From the NCBI GenBank assembly GCA_046520405.1, contig JBKGHI010000151.1, positions 1-21,301 on the forward strand: a DNA stretch of 21,301 nt. The letters run 5' to 3'. A model generated the notes under the pieces. The model was not told the origin of the DNA, made no database searches, and was given only the letters and a program-made list of their open reading frames with translations. This stretch comes from Myxococcus sp046520405 (GTDB lineage: Bacteria; Myxococcota; Myxococcia; Myxococcales; Myxococcaceae). The position numbers and the translations under genes are program-made. How positions within the stretch are numbered: the stretch's first letter is position 1; each line of letters opens with the position of its first letter. Of the stretch, positions 6,176-14,355 are shown in pieces.

Positions 6176-7302
6176 CGCCGCTCATGCAGGTGCTGCTCCT
6201 GGTGGGCATCCCCGGCCTCACCCTGTTGGCGGCGCGTCACGTGAAGCCCGTGGCTTTGGTGGGGCCAGTGGTGGTGTGCTACGCGGCGGGCATCCTGCTG
6301 GCCAACGTGCCGGGCCTGGGACTCACGGCGGGGGTGAGCCTGTCCGTGAGTGAGGCCGCCGTGCCGCTGGCCATCCCGTTGCTGCTCTTCACCACCGACA
6401 TGCCCCGGTGGATGCGGCTGGCGCGCACCACGCTGCTGTCCTTCGTGCTGGCGTGTGTCTCCGCCATGGTGAGCGCGGTGCTCGTGGGCTGCGCCGTGGC
6501 GGAGCGCTCCGACGAGTGGTGGAAGATGGCGGGCATGTTGACGGGCGTCTACACGGGCGGCACCGCCAACATGAACGCGGTGGGGCTGGCGCTGGCCGTG
6601 CGCGAGGAGACCTTCGTGCTCCTCAACACGGCGGACATCGTCGTGGGCGCCGTGTACCTGCTCTTCCTGATGACGGTGGCGCAGCGGCTGGCGCTCCTCT
6701 TCCTGCCGCGCTTCCAGAACGCCACGGTGTGGGAGGACACGGGGGCGCGCGAGGAGGGCGCCTCCCGCATTCCCACCTTCGCTCAGGTGCGCGGTGGCGT
6801 GTTGTCCCTGCTGCTCGCGGTGGCGGTGGCGGGGGCGTCCGCGGGTGTCTCCCTGGCGCTGCTGGGCCACCTGGACGTAACGGTGGTGCTGCTGCTCATC
6901 ACCACGCTGGCCCTGGCGGCCTCTTTCCGGCCGTCGGTGCGGACGCTGCCGGGGAGCTACGCGCTGGGGGACTACGCCTTGCTCGTCTTCTGCGTGGCGG
7001 TGGGCACCCTGGCGGACGCGAGCCGGTTGCAGGAGGCGGGGCTCTTCGTCTTTGCCTACTGCGCGGCGGTCATGGTGCTGGCCATCCTGCTGCACTTCGG
7101 CCTGGGGGCGCTGTTTCGCATTGACGCTGATACAGTGCTCATCACGTCGACAGCGACCATTTTCGGGCCGGCCTTCATCGGACCGGTGGCGCGTGCATTG
7201 CGTAACAGGGAGTTGATGGTGTCTGGTGTGACAACAGGCATCATGGGGTTCGCGTTGGGAACGTATCTCGGCCTGGCCGTGGCCTGGTTCCTGCGCCCCT
7301 GA
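6172..7302 (+). CDS. DUF819 family integral membrane protein
   Basis: A 376-residue inner-membrane protein with roughly ten hydrophobic segments and no signal peptide. GGTANMNAVG (near residues 126-135) and TSTATIFGPAF in the C-terminal half are the glycine-rich repeats typical of DUF819, a transporter-like family without a well-established substrate. The two halves look like an internal duplication, common in secondary transporters. The start overlaps the lyase stop codon by four bases (ATGA), so translation is coupled. Import of the substrate or export of a product of the two enzymes is an inference from context. Confidence 0.88.
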   Translation: MTPLMQVLLLVGIPGLTLLAARHVKPVALVGPVVVCYAAGILLANVPGLGLTAGVSLSVSEAAVPLAIPLLLFTTDMPRWMRLARTTLLSFVLACVSAMVSAVLVGCAVAERSDEWWKMAGMLTGVYTGGTANMNAVGLALAVREETFVLLNTADIVVGAVYLLFLMTVAQRLALLFLPRFQNATVWEDTGAREEGASRIPTFAQVRGGVLSLLLAVAVAGASAGVSLALLGHLDVTVVLLLITTLALAASFRPSVRTLPGSYALGDYALLVFCVAVGTLADASRLQEAGLFVFAYCAAVMVLAILLHFGLGALFRIDADTVLITSTATIFGPAFIGPVARALRNRELMVSGVTTGIMGFALGTYLGLAVAWFLRP

Positions 7303-7320
7303 GACGCCCCGGAGACAGGC

Positions 7321-8646
7321 ATGTACTCGAGTCGGACAACGTGGGCAGTGGTGCTGTCAGTGGTGTTGGGATGTATCACCGCGCGGGCGCAAGGCGTGTC
7401 GCCTCCGCCCGCGCCTGAGACACCGTCACTGCCGCCTCCGCGCACGGGGTGGCGCGTCCAGGGCCTGCCGCTGCTCAACTTCAACAGCGACGAGGGCCTG
7501 GGCTACGGCGCGCGGTTGATGCTGGTGGACGCGGGGGACGGCACGCAGGCGCCCTACCGGCACGCCCTCATCGCGCAGTTCTTCCAGACGACGCGCGGTA
7601 ACGCGGTGCACCGGCTCATGTTGGACGCGCCCACGTTCCTGGACTCGCGCTGGCGGCTGGGATTGGACGTGAGCCTGCTCAACGACCGGTTTTCACCGTA
7701 TTACGGCCAGGGGAGCGGGGCGACGTTCGATCAGGACTTCTCCGCGTGTGACGACCGGAACGCGCTGGAGGACGCGCCGGATGTCTGCCCGGGCAACCCG
7801 GCGTTCCGGGGCCTGCGCTACTACAACTTCGAGCAGCGCACGCTGCCGAGCGTGGTGCTCAACGCGCGCCGTCCGGTGAGCGGCCCGTGGCAGGTGTCCA
7901 TGGGCTACCGCTTCCGGATGACACGGGTGGCCACGCGTTACGACGCGGACGACCTGGGCCAGTCAGGGGCCTCCCGGTTGGAGGAGGACATCCAGGCGGG
8001 GCGGGTCAACGACGGCGGTCCGGTGACGGGGACGTTCCGCACGGCGGAGCTGACGGCGGGCCTGCTGTTGGACTTGCGAGACAACGAGCCGGCGCCCACC
8101 CGAGGCATGTTTCACGAGCTGGCGGTGCGCGGCGCGGCGGGCGCCACGGGCAGCTCCTTCAACTACTGGGGCGCCACGGCGAACTTCCGCTTCTATCACC
8201 CGCTGGGCACGGACCGGCTGGTGGCCGCGCTGCGCCTCATGGGCGATGTGATGGGCGGCAACGTGCCGTTCTACATGCTCAGCTCGTTCGGCGGCGTGGA
8301 GTGGCGGGACGGGTGGGGCGGCGTGGGCGGCGTCTTCACCGCGCGCGGCATCCTGAAGCACCGGCTCCAGGGCGAAGTGAAGGCCCTGGTCAACGGCGAG
8401 CTGCGGTGGCAGTTCCTCTCCGTGCTGCCGTTGAAGCAGCGCGTGGACTTCACGCTGGTGGCCTTCCTGGACGCGGGCCGGGCGTGGTCGGACCTGTCCT
8501 TCCAGGACAGCGGCCTGGGGCGGTACGCGGGCGGCGGCGGCCTTCGCGTCGCCTGGGAGAAGAACTTCATCGTCCGCATGGACTACGGCGTCAGCCCGCA
8601 GGATGGCACCACGGGCTTCTACCTGGACTTCAACCACCTGTTCTGA
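7321..8646 (+). CDS. Omp85/BamA-TamA-type outer-membrane beta-barrel
   Basis: A 441-residue precursor. The N-terminus MYSSRTTWAVVLSVVLG... ends in ARA-QG, a plausible signal peptidase I site near residue 23, then comes a Pro-rich stretch. The rest alternates in beta-strand fashion: NSDEGLGYGARL at the first strand, DLRDNEPAPTRGMFHEL typical of surface-antigen (Omp85) barrels, and a terminal Phe (FNHLF) as expected for Bam-assembled barrels. No POTRA domains are visible, so it is a barrel-only member. ATG at 7321 has GGAG six bases upstream, 18 bp after the DUF819 stop, so it is the last gene of the operon. The barrel call is firm; whether it is a pore, a lipid/protein insertase or an enzyme is open. 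Confidence 0.85.
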   Translation: MYSSRTTWAVVLSVVLGCITARAQGVSPPPAPETPSLPPPRTGWRVQGLPLLNFNSDEGLGYGARLMLVDAGDGTQAPYRHALIAQFFQTTRGNAVHRLMLDAPTFLDSRWRLGLDVSLLNDRFSPYYGQGSGATFDQDFSACDDRNALEDAPDVCPGNPAFRGLRYYNFEQRTLPSVVLNARRPVSGPWQVSMGYRFRMTRVATRYDADDLGQSGASRLEEDIQAGRVNDGGPVTGTFRTAELTAGLLLDLRDNEPAPTRGMFHELAVRGAAGATGSSFNYWGATANFRFYHPLGTDRLVAALRLMGDVMGGNVPFYMLSSFGGVEWRDGWGGVGGVFTARGILKHRLQGEVKALVNGELRWQFLSVLPLKQRVDFTLVAFLDAGRAWSDLSFQDSGLGRYAGGGGLRVAWEKNFIVRMDYGVSPQDGTTGFYLDFNHLF

Positions 8647-8647
8647 G

Positions 8648-8660
8648 GGGCCCGGGGCCC
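8648..8660. terminator. compact GC hairpin between converging genes
   Basis: GGGCC (8648-8652) pairs with GGCCC (8656-8660) in the 15-bp gap between the barrel gene (+) and the small gene on the other strand. There is no T run; it is a weak candidate for ending both transcripts. Confidence 0.3.
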
Positions 8661-8661
8661 G

Positions 8662-9006
8662 TCACGCCGCCTCGTCGAGCACTTCCAGCGCGTCACGTAC
8701 GCCGGGAAGCGCGGTGAGCAGCTCGAATTCGTCCGACTGGAGCATGGAGACGCGGCGGCCGGAGAGGCGCTCCATGAGCAGCTCGACGCGGTGCTCCCCG
8801 GGCCCGTTCGCGTGGCGGAAGATGCGCGCGCGGAAGCCCTCCGCGTGGCACGCGAGGATGTCCTTCTGGAGGCTGCGCAGCCGGCGGACGACCTTCAGCG
8901 CCGCTCGACCCTCGGGGGTGTCGAACGTGTGGAAGTGCCGATTGCGCGACAGCGGGCGGCTGGGGTCATGGAGCCTCTCCACGAGGCGCCGAACGAATGG
9001 GTCCAT
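8662..9006 (-). CDS. small hypothetical protein
   Basis: A 114-residue, charged, cytosolic protein starting MDPFVRRLVERLHD; no signal peptide, membrane segment or known motif recognised. Composition is Arg/Leu/Glu-rich and probably helical, with SRNRHFHTFDTPEGR near the N-terminus and an acidic C-terminal end. Codon use has the usual G/C third-position bias, supporting a real gene. The ATG at 9006 is preferred over an upstream in-frame start at 9108, which lies in the divergent lipoprotein gene. No Shine-Dalgarno sequence precedes it (the coding strand reads CCTCCT there), and a -10-like TATCCT ends nine bases upstream, suggesting a leaderless message. Function unknown. Confidence 0.65.
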   Translation of the reverse strand: MDPFVRRLVERLHDPSRPLSRNRHFHTFDTPEGRAALKVVRRLRSLQKDILACHAEGFRARIFRHANGPGEHRVELLMERLSGRRVSMLQSDEFELLTALPGVRDALEVLDEAA

Positions 9007-9044
9007 CGACGAAGGAGGATAACATCCGGTACCCTGTCGCTCAG
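9006..9044. promoter_or_regulatory. divergent, overlapping promoter region (40 bp between genes)
   Basis: Plus strand: TCGACG (9006-9011), 18 bp, TACCCT (9030-9035), then 11 bases to the ATG at 9047. Minus strand: TATCCT (complement of 9016-9021), nine bases before the ATG at 9006, with only a weak -35 (CTGAGC, complement of 9039-9044). Neither start codon has a ribosome binding site on its own strand, so both messages may be leaderless. Confidence 0.35.
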
Positions 9045-9046
9045 CG

Positions 9047-10375
9047 ATGCACCGTCTTTTTCGAATCAGACCGTGGACCCTGGCGCTCCTCCCGCTGCTT
9101 GCTTGCAAAGAGCCGGAGGTCGCTGCCGCGGAGAATCAGGCCCAGCGGGCCCAGAACGCCTTGACCGAGGCGCGTGGCCACTTGTCCAGTGGCCAGGCCG
9201 CCCTCGCGCTTGCCGCGCTGCGCAGGGCCTCCACCGCGGCCCCCGACAATCCGGAGCCGCACCTGCTCATGGCGCAGGCCCACCGCATGGCGGGCAACGA
9301 AGGCGCCGCCATCCTGGCGCTGAAGCAGGCCGCCTCCATGATGTCGCAGGGGGCGGACCCGGCCATCCAGCGCCAACTGGCCGACATCTACCTGGAGCAG
9401 GGCCTCACCAAGGACGCGCTCGCGGCGCTCATCACCATGCGGGACGCGGGCAACCTGCCAGACGCGGACGTCCTGCGGCTGGCCCGCCTCCAGGCGCGTG
9501 AAGGGCAGATTGACGCCGCCTTCAAGACGCTCGAAGGCATCCTGCGGGAGAACCCCGACGACGCGGAGGCCAAGTCCGTGGAGGCCGAGGTGCTCTGGCT
9601 CAAGGGCGACGAGCTGCTGGCCGCCAACCTCATGGACCGGCTCCTCAACCAGGACCCGGCGCTGGCGTCCGCGCGGCTCCTGCGCGCCCGCTACTTCCTC
9701 GTCAGCGGCTTCCCCGACCTGGCCGAATCCGACCTGAACGCGGTGAAGGGCGAGGACGCGGAGCGGCTGCAGGCGGTGACGCTGCGCGCGCGCGTGTACC
9801 TTGCCCAGGGCCGGGCTCCGGCCGCGGAGGAGGTCCTGCGCACGCTGGTGGACGCTCAGCCCCAGAACGCCGAGGCGCTGGCGTGGCTGGCGGAGACGGT
9901 GCTCCTGCAGGGCCGCCGCGCGGACGCGGTGGCGCTGGTGGACCAGTCGCTCCAGCTCAACCCCCGGCTGGCCCGGGCGCTCTACGTGCGCGGGCGTTCC
10001 CTGGAGGAGCAGGGGGACCGGCGCGGCGCGGAGGAGGCCTACCGCTTCGCGCTGTCCTCGGAGCCCCGCTTCGCTCCGGTGCACTCCCGGATGTGGCGCA
10101 TCCACCTGAAGGCCGACCGCGTGGCGGACGCGGAGGCGTCGCTGGAGCGGCTGCTGAGCCTGAGCGAGGCCACCATCGAGGAGAAGGCCCAGCTCGCCGC
10201 CCTCTACGCGCGGATGCAGACGAAGGTGTCCCAGGGCCTCAAGCTCATCGATGAGGCCCTGAAGCGCGAGCCGGAGAACCCGGACTACCTCAAAACGCAG
10301 AAGGCGCTCATCGCGCTGCAGCCGAAGCCCAAGAAGAAGTCCTCGGGCCCCATCATCATCCGCGGCCGCCGCTGA
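9047..10375 (+). CDS. TPR-repeat lipoprotein
   Basis: A 442-residue exported lipoprotein. The N-terminus MHRLFRIRPWTLALLPLLACKE has a basic start, a hydrophobic core and the lipobox LLAC. From about residue 30 to 420 it is a chain of TPR-like helical pairs (for example PDNPEPHLLMAQAHRMAGNEGAA, shortened: A-rich helices with the GN/GD turn; also PQNAEALAWLAETVLLQGR), and it ends in a basic tail (PKPKKKSS, then IIIRGRR). TPR lipoproteins act as scaffolds for envelope complexes; partners cannot be read here. No Shine-Dalgarno sequence precedes the ATG, and an in-frame TAA nearby rules out a longer start. The 3' end overlaps the converging peptidase gene by 20 bp. Confidence 0.87.
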   Translation: MHRLFRIRPWTLALLPLLACKEPEVAAAENQAQRAQNALTEARGHLSSGQAALALAALRRASTAAPDNPEPHLLMAQAHRMAGNEGAAILALKQAASMMSQGADPAIQRQLADIYLEQGLTKDALAALITMRDAGNLPDADVLRLARLQAREGQIDAAFKTLEGILRENPDDAEAKSVEAEVLWLKGDELLAANLMDRLLNQDPALASARLLRARYFLVSGFPDLAESDLNAVKGEDAERLQAVTLRARVYLAQGRAPAAEEVLRTLVDAQPQNAEALAWLAETVLLQGRRADAVALVDQSLQLNPRLARALYVRGRSLEEQGDRRGAEEAYRFALSSEPRFAPVHSRMWRIHLKADRVADAEASLERLLSLSEATIEEKAQLAALYARMQTKVSQGLKLIDEALKREPENPDYLKTQKALIALQPKPKKKSSGPIIIRGRR

Positions 10376-11687
10376 CCGCGGCCAGCGGGGACGCCTCCGG
10401 CCCGGGAAGGCCGGGGGCCTCCGCCACCACGCGCTCCAGGGCCTTGAGGCCCTTGCGCTGGCCCACCGCCACCACCGTGAGGTTCTCCCGGTTGAAGTAG
10501 CGCCGGGCCACCTCGCGCACGCGGGCGGCGGACTGCGAATCCACCAGGTCGGCGCGGTGGCCGAAGGACTCCGGCGTGCGGAACAGCTCCGTGCCGCCGA
10601 ACCAGCCTGCCAGCTCGCCCGGCGAGTCCTGGGAGAACTCCAGCAGCATGCGGTGCCGGCGCTTGGCGCGCGCCAGCTCCTCTTCGCCCACTTCCGTCTC
10701 GCAGAGGGTGGACAGCACGCGGAAGGCCTCGGTGATGACCGTGGCGGCCTTCTCCGGGGCGCTGGCGGCTTCAATCTCGAGAAGCCCCGCGTCGTGGTAG
10801 GCGTCCAGCGACGCGCTGACGGAGTACGCCAGCCCGCGCTTCTCCACGATTTCGAACGGCAGCCGCGACGACAGGCCGTCATCCAGCACGCGCCGGATGA
10901 TTTGCAGCGCGGGGTAGTCCTCGTGCTGCTCGGGGACGCCGCGGAAGTTGAGGCGGAACTCCGTCTGGGACTCGTCGTGGCTGACGAAGTGCAGACGGGG
11001 GCCCGGCGGGGTGAGCGGCGGCGGCGCCTCGATGCTGGAAGGACCGCGCGGGAGGCGTGCGAAGGCGCGCTCCGTCATCTCCAGCACCTCCGAGTGCTTC
11101 ACCCGGCCGGCGGCGGTGACGACGATGTTCCCGGCGACGTAGTGCTGGGCGAAGTGCTCCAGGATTTGCGGATGCGTCAGGCTCGTCACCGACTCGCGGG
11201 TGCCGGCAATCTTCAGGGCCAGGGGGTGGCCGGGGAAGAGCAGGTGCTTGGACAGGTTGTCCAGGTCGATGTCCCGGCCCTTCTCATCCACCTCATCGAG
11301 CATCTCCTCGAGGATGATTTGACGCTCCACCTCCATGTCGGTGAGGCGGGGGCGGGTGAGCATGTCACCGATGATGTCCAGGCCCACGCGCAGGTGCGCG
11401 GGGTGGATGGGCGTGTAGTAGTACCCGTGGTCCCGGGTGGTGACGCCGTTGAGATTGCCGCCAACCTCCTCCACGGCGGCGTTCATCTTCACGGTGTCTG
11501 GCCAGCCTTCGCTGCCGCGGAAGAAGAGGTGCTCCAGGTAATGGCTGACGCCGTTGGTGACGAGCGTCTCGTGGCGGCTGCCCGTCCGCACGTAGACGGC
11601 GAGCAGGGCGGTGTGGAGGTGGGGCGTCTCGACGGTCACGACGCGCAGCCCTGAGGGCAGCACGTCCCGGTACGTAGTGAAGCTCAT
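10356..11687 (-). CDS. M16 family zinc metallopeptidase
   Basis: A 443-residue peptidase of the pitrilysin/processing-peptidase family. The inverted zinc motif is HYLEH (His49, Glu52, His53), and the third ligand is expected at Glu127 or Glu128 in ILEEML, about 75 residues on, as usual. The N-terminal half holds the active site and the C-terminal half is the inactive repeat, with the family's R-x-x-Y-like RGLAYSVSA. No signal peptide is visible, so it is probably cytosolic, although some relatives are exported. The start overlaps the kinase stop codon by four bases (ATGA), so kinase and peptidase are made together. The 3' end overlaps the TPR gene. Confidence 0.93.
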   Translation of the reverse strand: MSFTTYRDVLPSGLRVVTVETPHLHTALLAVYVRTGSRHETLVTNGVSHYLEHLFFRGSEGWPDTVKMNAAVEEVGGNLNGVTTRDHGYYYTPIHPAHLRVGLDIIGDMLTRPRLTDMEVERQIILEEMLDEVDEKGRDIDLDNLSKHLLFPGHPLALKIAGTRESVTSLTHPQILEHFAQHYVAGNIVVTAAGRVKHSEVLEMTERAFARLPRGPSSIEAPPPLTPPGPRLHFVSHDESQTEFRLNFRGVPEQHEDYPALQIIRRVLDDGLSSRLPFEIVEKRGLAYSVSASLDAYHDAGLLEIEAASAPEKAATVITEAFRVLSTLCETEVGEEELARAKRRHRMLLEFSQDSPGELAGWFGGTELFRTPESFGHRADLVDSQSAARVREVARRYFNRENLTVVAVGQRKGLKALERVVAEAPGLPGPEASPLAAVSGGRG

Positions 11688-13231
11688 GCGCGAGGAAGCC
11701 TTAACACGAAGGCCGTGCCCTGGCCGGGAATACTCTGGCAGGAGAGCGAGCCACCGTGCGCCTGGAGGATTTGCTGACTGACGGCCAGCCCCAGGCCGGT
11801 GCCCCCCTCCTTGGTGGTGAAGAAGGGCTCGAAGAGGTGCTGGCGGACATCCTCCGTCATGCCCTGTCCGGTATCCCGCACGGTGACTTCCACGGCGTCC
11901 ACCAGCGGACGGGTGACGATGGTGAGGCGCCCGCCGGAGGGCATGGCCTCGCGGCTGTTGCGCAGCAGGTTGAGGAAGACCTGGCGCAGCTGGCCCTCGT
12001 CCGCCAGCACGTGCGGGGTATCCAGGGCGAAGTCGCGCACCACGTCCACGCCGGCGCGCTCCAGCTCCTCCCGGGTGAAGTCGAGCACGGTGTCCAGCAC
12101 GGCGGTGACGTCGCGCGGGTCCAGGTCGGGCCGGGGCGGGCGGGCCATGCGCAGGTACTGCTCGGTGACGTCCGCCAGCCGGTCCACCTCCTGGGTGACG
12201 GCGGACAGGAGGTCCTTGGCCTCGGCGGCATCTTCGGGGGAGTCGAAGCGGGCTCGCTCCATGCCGTCCTGGAGCAGCTCCACGTTGAGGCCAATGGAGG
12301 ACAGGGGGTTGCGCACCTCGTGGACGATTTGCGCGGAGATGCGGCCCACGGCGGCGAGCTGCTCGGCGCGCATGAGCGCCTCGGCCTGGGCCTTGAGCTG
12401 GGCCTCGCGGGCCTGGAGCGAGCGGGCCATCTGGTCGAACTCGCGGGCCAGGACGGCCACCTCGTCGTCGCCGCGGACGCCCAGTTGGGCGTTGTAGTCA
12501 CCGCGGCCGATGCGGGACACGCCGCGGATGAGGTTGCGCATGGGGCGCAGGGTGCGGGCGGACCAGGCGGTGGCGCCCACGCCCACGGCGATGGCGGCGA
12601 CGGAGAAGCCGATGATGAAGAGGCCGGTGGTGCGCTCGCGCTCCTCGGCGCCGTCCACGCGTTCCCGGATGCGGTTGGAGAGGGCGGCGCGCAGCACGCG
12701 AATCTCGCGGCCAATGGAGTTCTCCACCTGGCGCAGCTCTGCGGTGGCGGCGGCGACCTGCTCGCGGTCCGGGGCTTCGGTGGACAGGGCGGCGAAGACG
12801 GCCTCGGCGGCGCGGCCGTAGTCGCGGTAGCGGGCCTGGAGCTCCCCGAAGCGGGCCTCCAGGCCCCGGATGAAGGGCACCTCGCTGTCGGGGGCGGAGG
12901 CGCGGACTTCGTGCGCCTTGGCCTGGGCGGCGGCGAGCCGCTGGGACATGAGGGGCGGGTTGTAGGTGCGCGCCAGTCGGATGAAGGCGCGGCGGGCCTC
13001 GACGCTGCCTTCCTGGAGAAGGCGCTCGGTGTCCTTCTCCTGGGTGGAGTGGAAGGTCTCCAGCTCCGCGGCGTCCTGGGAGAGCTGGAGGTAGCCCTGG
13101 CTCACCAGTCGGATTTCCAGCCGGTTGCGGTGGAGCTCCGTCACGCTGAACAGGGACACCAGCCCGAAGGTGCCGAGCACCACGGCGTAGCCCAGGAAGA
13201 TGCGTGTCGCGAGGGAGAGCTTCACGGGCAT
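11684..13231 (-). CDS. membrane sensor histidine kinase (HAMP, HisKA, HATPase)
   Basis: A 515-residue kinase. TM1 is at about 9-30, a mostly helical periplasmic sensor at 31-202, TM2 at 203-224, and HAMP at about 225-280 followed by a short coiled coil. The phosphoacceptor is His304 in HEVRNPLSS; the ATP lid and pocket are the N box NLLRNSREAM (421-430), DTGQGM (453-458), FEPFFTTK (467-474) and GGTGLGLA (476-483). All catalytic motifs are intact. There is no response-regulator gene next to it, so it is an orphan kinase; its only partner gene is the M16 peptidase that overlaps it. GAGGA sits one base before the ATG at 13231, so the GTG at 13225, two codons later, may be the real start. Confidence 0.94.
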   Translation of the reverse strand: MPVKLSLATRIFLGYAVVLGTFGLVSLFSVTELHRNRLEIRLVSQGYLQLSQDAAELETFHSTQEKDTERLLQEGSVEARRAFIRLARTYNPPLMSQRLAAAQAKAHEVRASAPDSEVPFIRGLEARFGELQARYRDYGRAAEAVFAALSTEAPDREQVAAATAELRQVENSIGREIRVLRAALSNRIRERVDGAEERERTTGLFIIGFSVAAIAVGVGATAWSARTLRPMRNLIRGVSRIGRGDYNAQLGVRGDDEVAVLAREFDQMARSLQAREAQLKAQAEALMRAEQLAAVGRISAQIVHEVRNPLSSIGLNVELLQDGMERARFDSPEDAAEAKDLLSAVTQEVDRLADVTEQYLRMARPPRPDLDPRDVTAVLDTVLDFTREELERAGVDVVRDFALDTPHVLADEGQLRQVFLNLLRNSREAMPSGGRLTIVTRPLVDAVEVTVRDTGQGMTEDVRQHLFEPFFTTKEGGTGLGLAVSQQILQAHGGSLSCQSIPGQGTAFVLRLPRA

Positions 13232-13793
13232 TCCTCGCTACGTGGCGGACCGTCCAGCCGCAAGTCTCGTCTCCAGGGGGCGCGGGCGCCTGCTCGGGGG
13301 CCGCCGAGGGGGAGGGGACTACCTCCAGTGAGTCTCAGCGTACTCCAGGGGCCCGGCCGGCACCCGTCTTTGACGCACGACGCCCAGGGGGTGCGTCCCG
13401 CGTGCGCGTCGCCCCCCAGGCTGTCGGGGCCGCGTTGAATCCTTGCAGGTTCGGGCGGCCATGGGCTGGCTGGAATGGGTGGAATTGTCTGGCGGGATGA
13501 AAGCGGTTTGGAGTGCCTTTGGAACTGGAGGTGTCAGGGATTGGCCGCTGAGCGCGTTCCAGGGGGCGCGGATTCAAGGGGCATGCAGGGCGGCGGCGCT
13601 ATGGTGGCTTTGTAAATGTCCCTTGCTGCTGCGGCGTGCCGGGATTTGGCGCGTGGGATGGGGGCTTTCTTGTCTGGGTTTGAGATTTGTCGAGCCAGGA
13701 TTCCGGGCTCCATTCGTATGGCCAATGGGCCTGCGATTCCATGTGGCGCGGGCTGGCATGTCTCCCATTGGAGGGAGGCGTCAAAGGAAGATC
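13232..13793. other. non-coding stretch between kinase and Cys-rich lipoprotein genes
   Basis: About 560 bases upstream of two divergent genes. I find no convincing promoter. Bases 13441-13680 are strongly G-rich on the plus strand (hand count about 104 G to 46 C) and lower in G+C (about 62%) than the flanking genes. An open frame runs through it into the lipoprotein (from 13443), but the translation has no protein-like character, and the true start has its own ribosome binding site. Confidence 0.5.
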
Positions 13794-14270
13794 ATGATGA
13801 AGCTCAGGGGTCTGGTTGGCGCGGTTGCAATGGTGCTGATGGTGGGCTGCGGGCCGACGGATGCGTCGTCCGTTGACGAAGGCGAACAGGTGTCGCCGCT
13901 CACGCAGGAGGAGCTGGAGAAGCTCCAGGCGTCGACTCCGGTTCCGGACGCGGCGATGCTGGAGGAGCTGCAGACGGCGTGCGGAACCACGCCCGAAGGC
14001 GCCTGTGTCGCCGCCGGCTACGGTGCGTGTACCGGGTGGTCGGCGGTCGTTGATTGTGGCTCACCCTCTGCCTGCGACATCGACGATGACACGTGCCGGA
14101 CGCGCATCTGCAATCCGGAGCGTCCGTCCGACTGCGAGTTCGTCAATACGGGAACCATCTGGCAGAGCCGTGCGCAGTACCGCGTCTGCTCCAATCCTCA
14201 GGGGGCGACCTGCACCGAGTACATCCGCTCCGCCCGTTACACCTGCCGGTGCGCTGGCGGCCCGTTCTAA
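13794..14270 (+). CDS. small Cys-rich lipoprotein
   Basis: A 158-residue predicted lipoprotein. MMKLRGLVGAVAMVLMVGCG is a classic lipoprotein signal with Cys in VGC. An acidic linker with TQEELEKLQ follows, then a ~100-residue domain with twelve Cys, enough for six disulfides, suggesting a compact extracytoplasmic module. The spacing includes CGTTPEGAC, CGSPSAC, CRTRIC and CRCAGG near the end. I do not recognise a named domain; small Cys-rich lipoproteins of this sort are common in myxobacteria. AAAGGAAG (13783-13790) precedes two adjoining ATGs (13794 and 13797), either of which could be the start. It is monocistronic, closed by a strong terminator. Confidence 0.83.
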   Translation: MMKLRGLVGAVAMVLMVGCGPTDASSVDEGEQVSPLTQEELEKLQASTPVPDAAMLEELQTACGTTPEGACVAAGYGACTGWSAVVDCGSPSACDIDDDTCRTRICNPERPSDCEFVNTGTIWQSRAQYRVCSNPQGATCTEYIRSARYTCRCAGGPF

Positions 14271-14292
14271 TCGCACGTAGTCCAGACAGCAC

Positions 14293-14326
14293 ACGGCCCG
14301 GCCCCTCATGTGAGGAGCCGGGCCGT
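14293..14326. terminator. bidirectional terminator between lipoprotein and RND pump genes
   Basis: A perfect 10-bp stem, acggcccggc (14293-14302) with gccgggccgt (14317-14326); the loop itself can pair (cctca-type arms). It lies in the 85-bp gap between convergent genes and can serve both, although U tracts are short. Confidence 0.75.
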
Positions 14327-14355
14327 CGTACTTCCCGCGTCAGGTGACGCGCGTC

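Noticed and set aside
9007..9108. N-terminal extension of the small minus-strand gene to 9108
   Set aside because: It would overlap the signal peptide of the divergent lipoprotein, and the extra residues look random.
13443..13793. N-terminal extension of the Cys-rich lipoprotein frame
   Set aside because: It would bury the lipoprotein signal peptide inside the protein; the Trp/Gly/Arg-rich translation is not protein-like, and AAAGGAAG marks the start near 13794.
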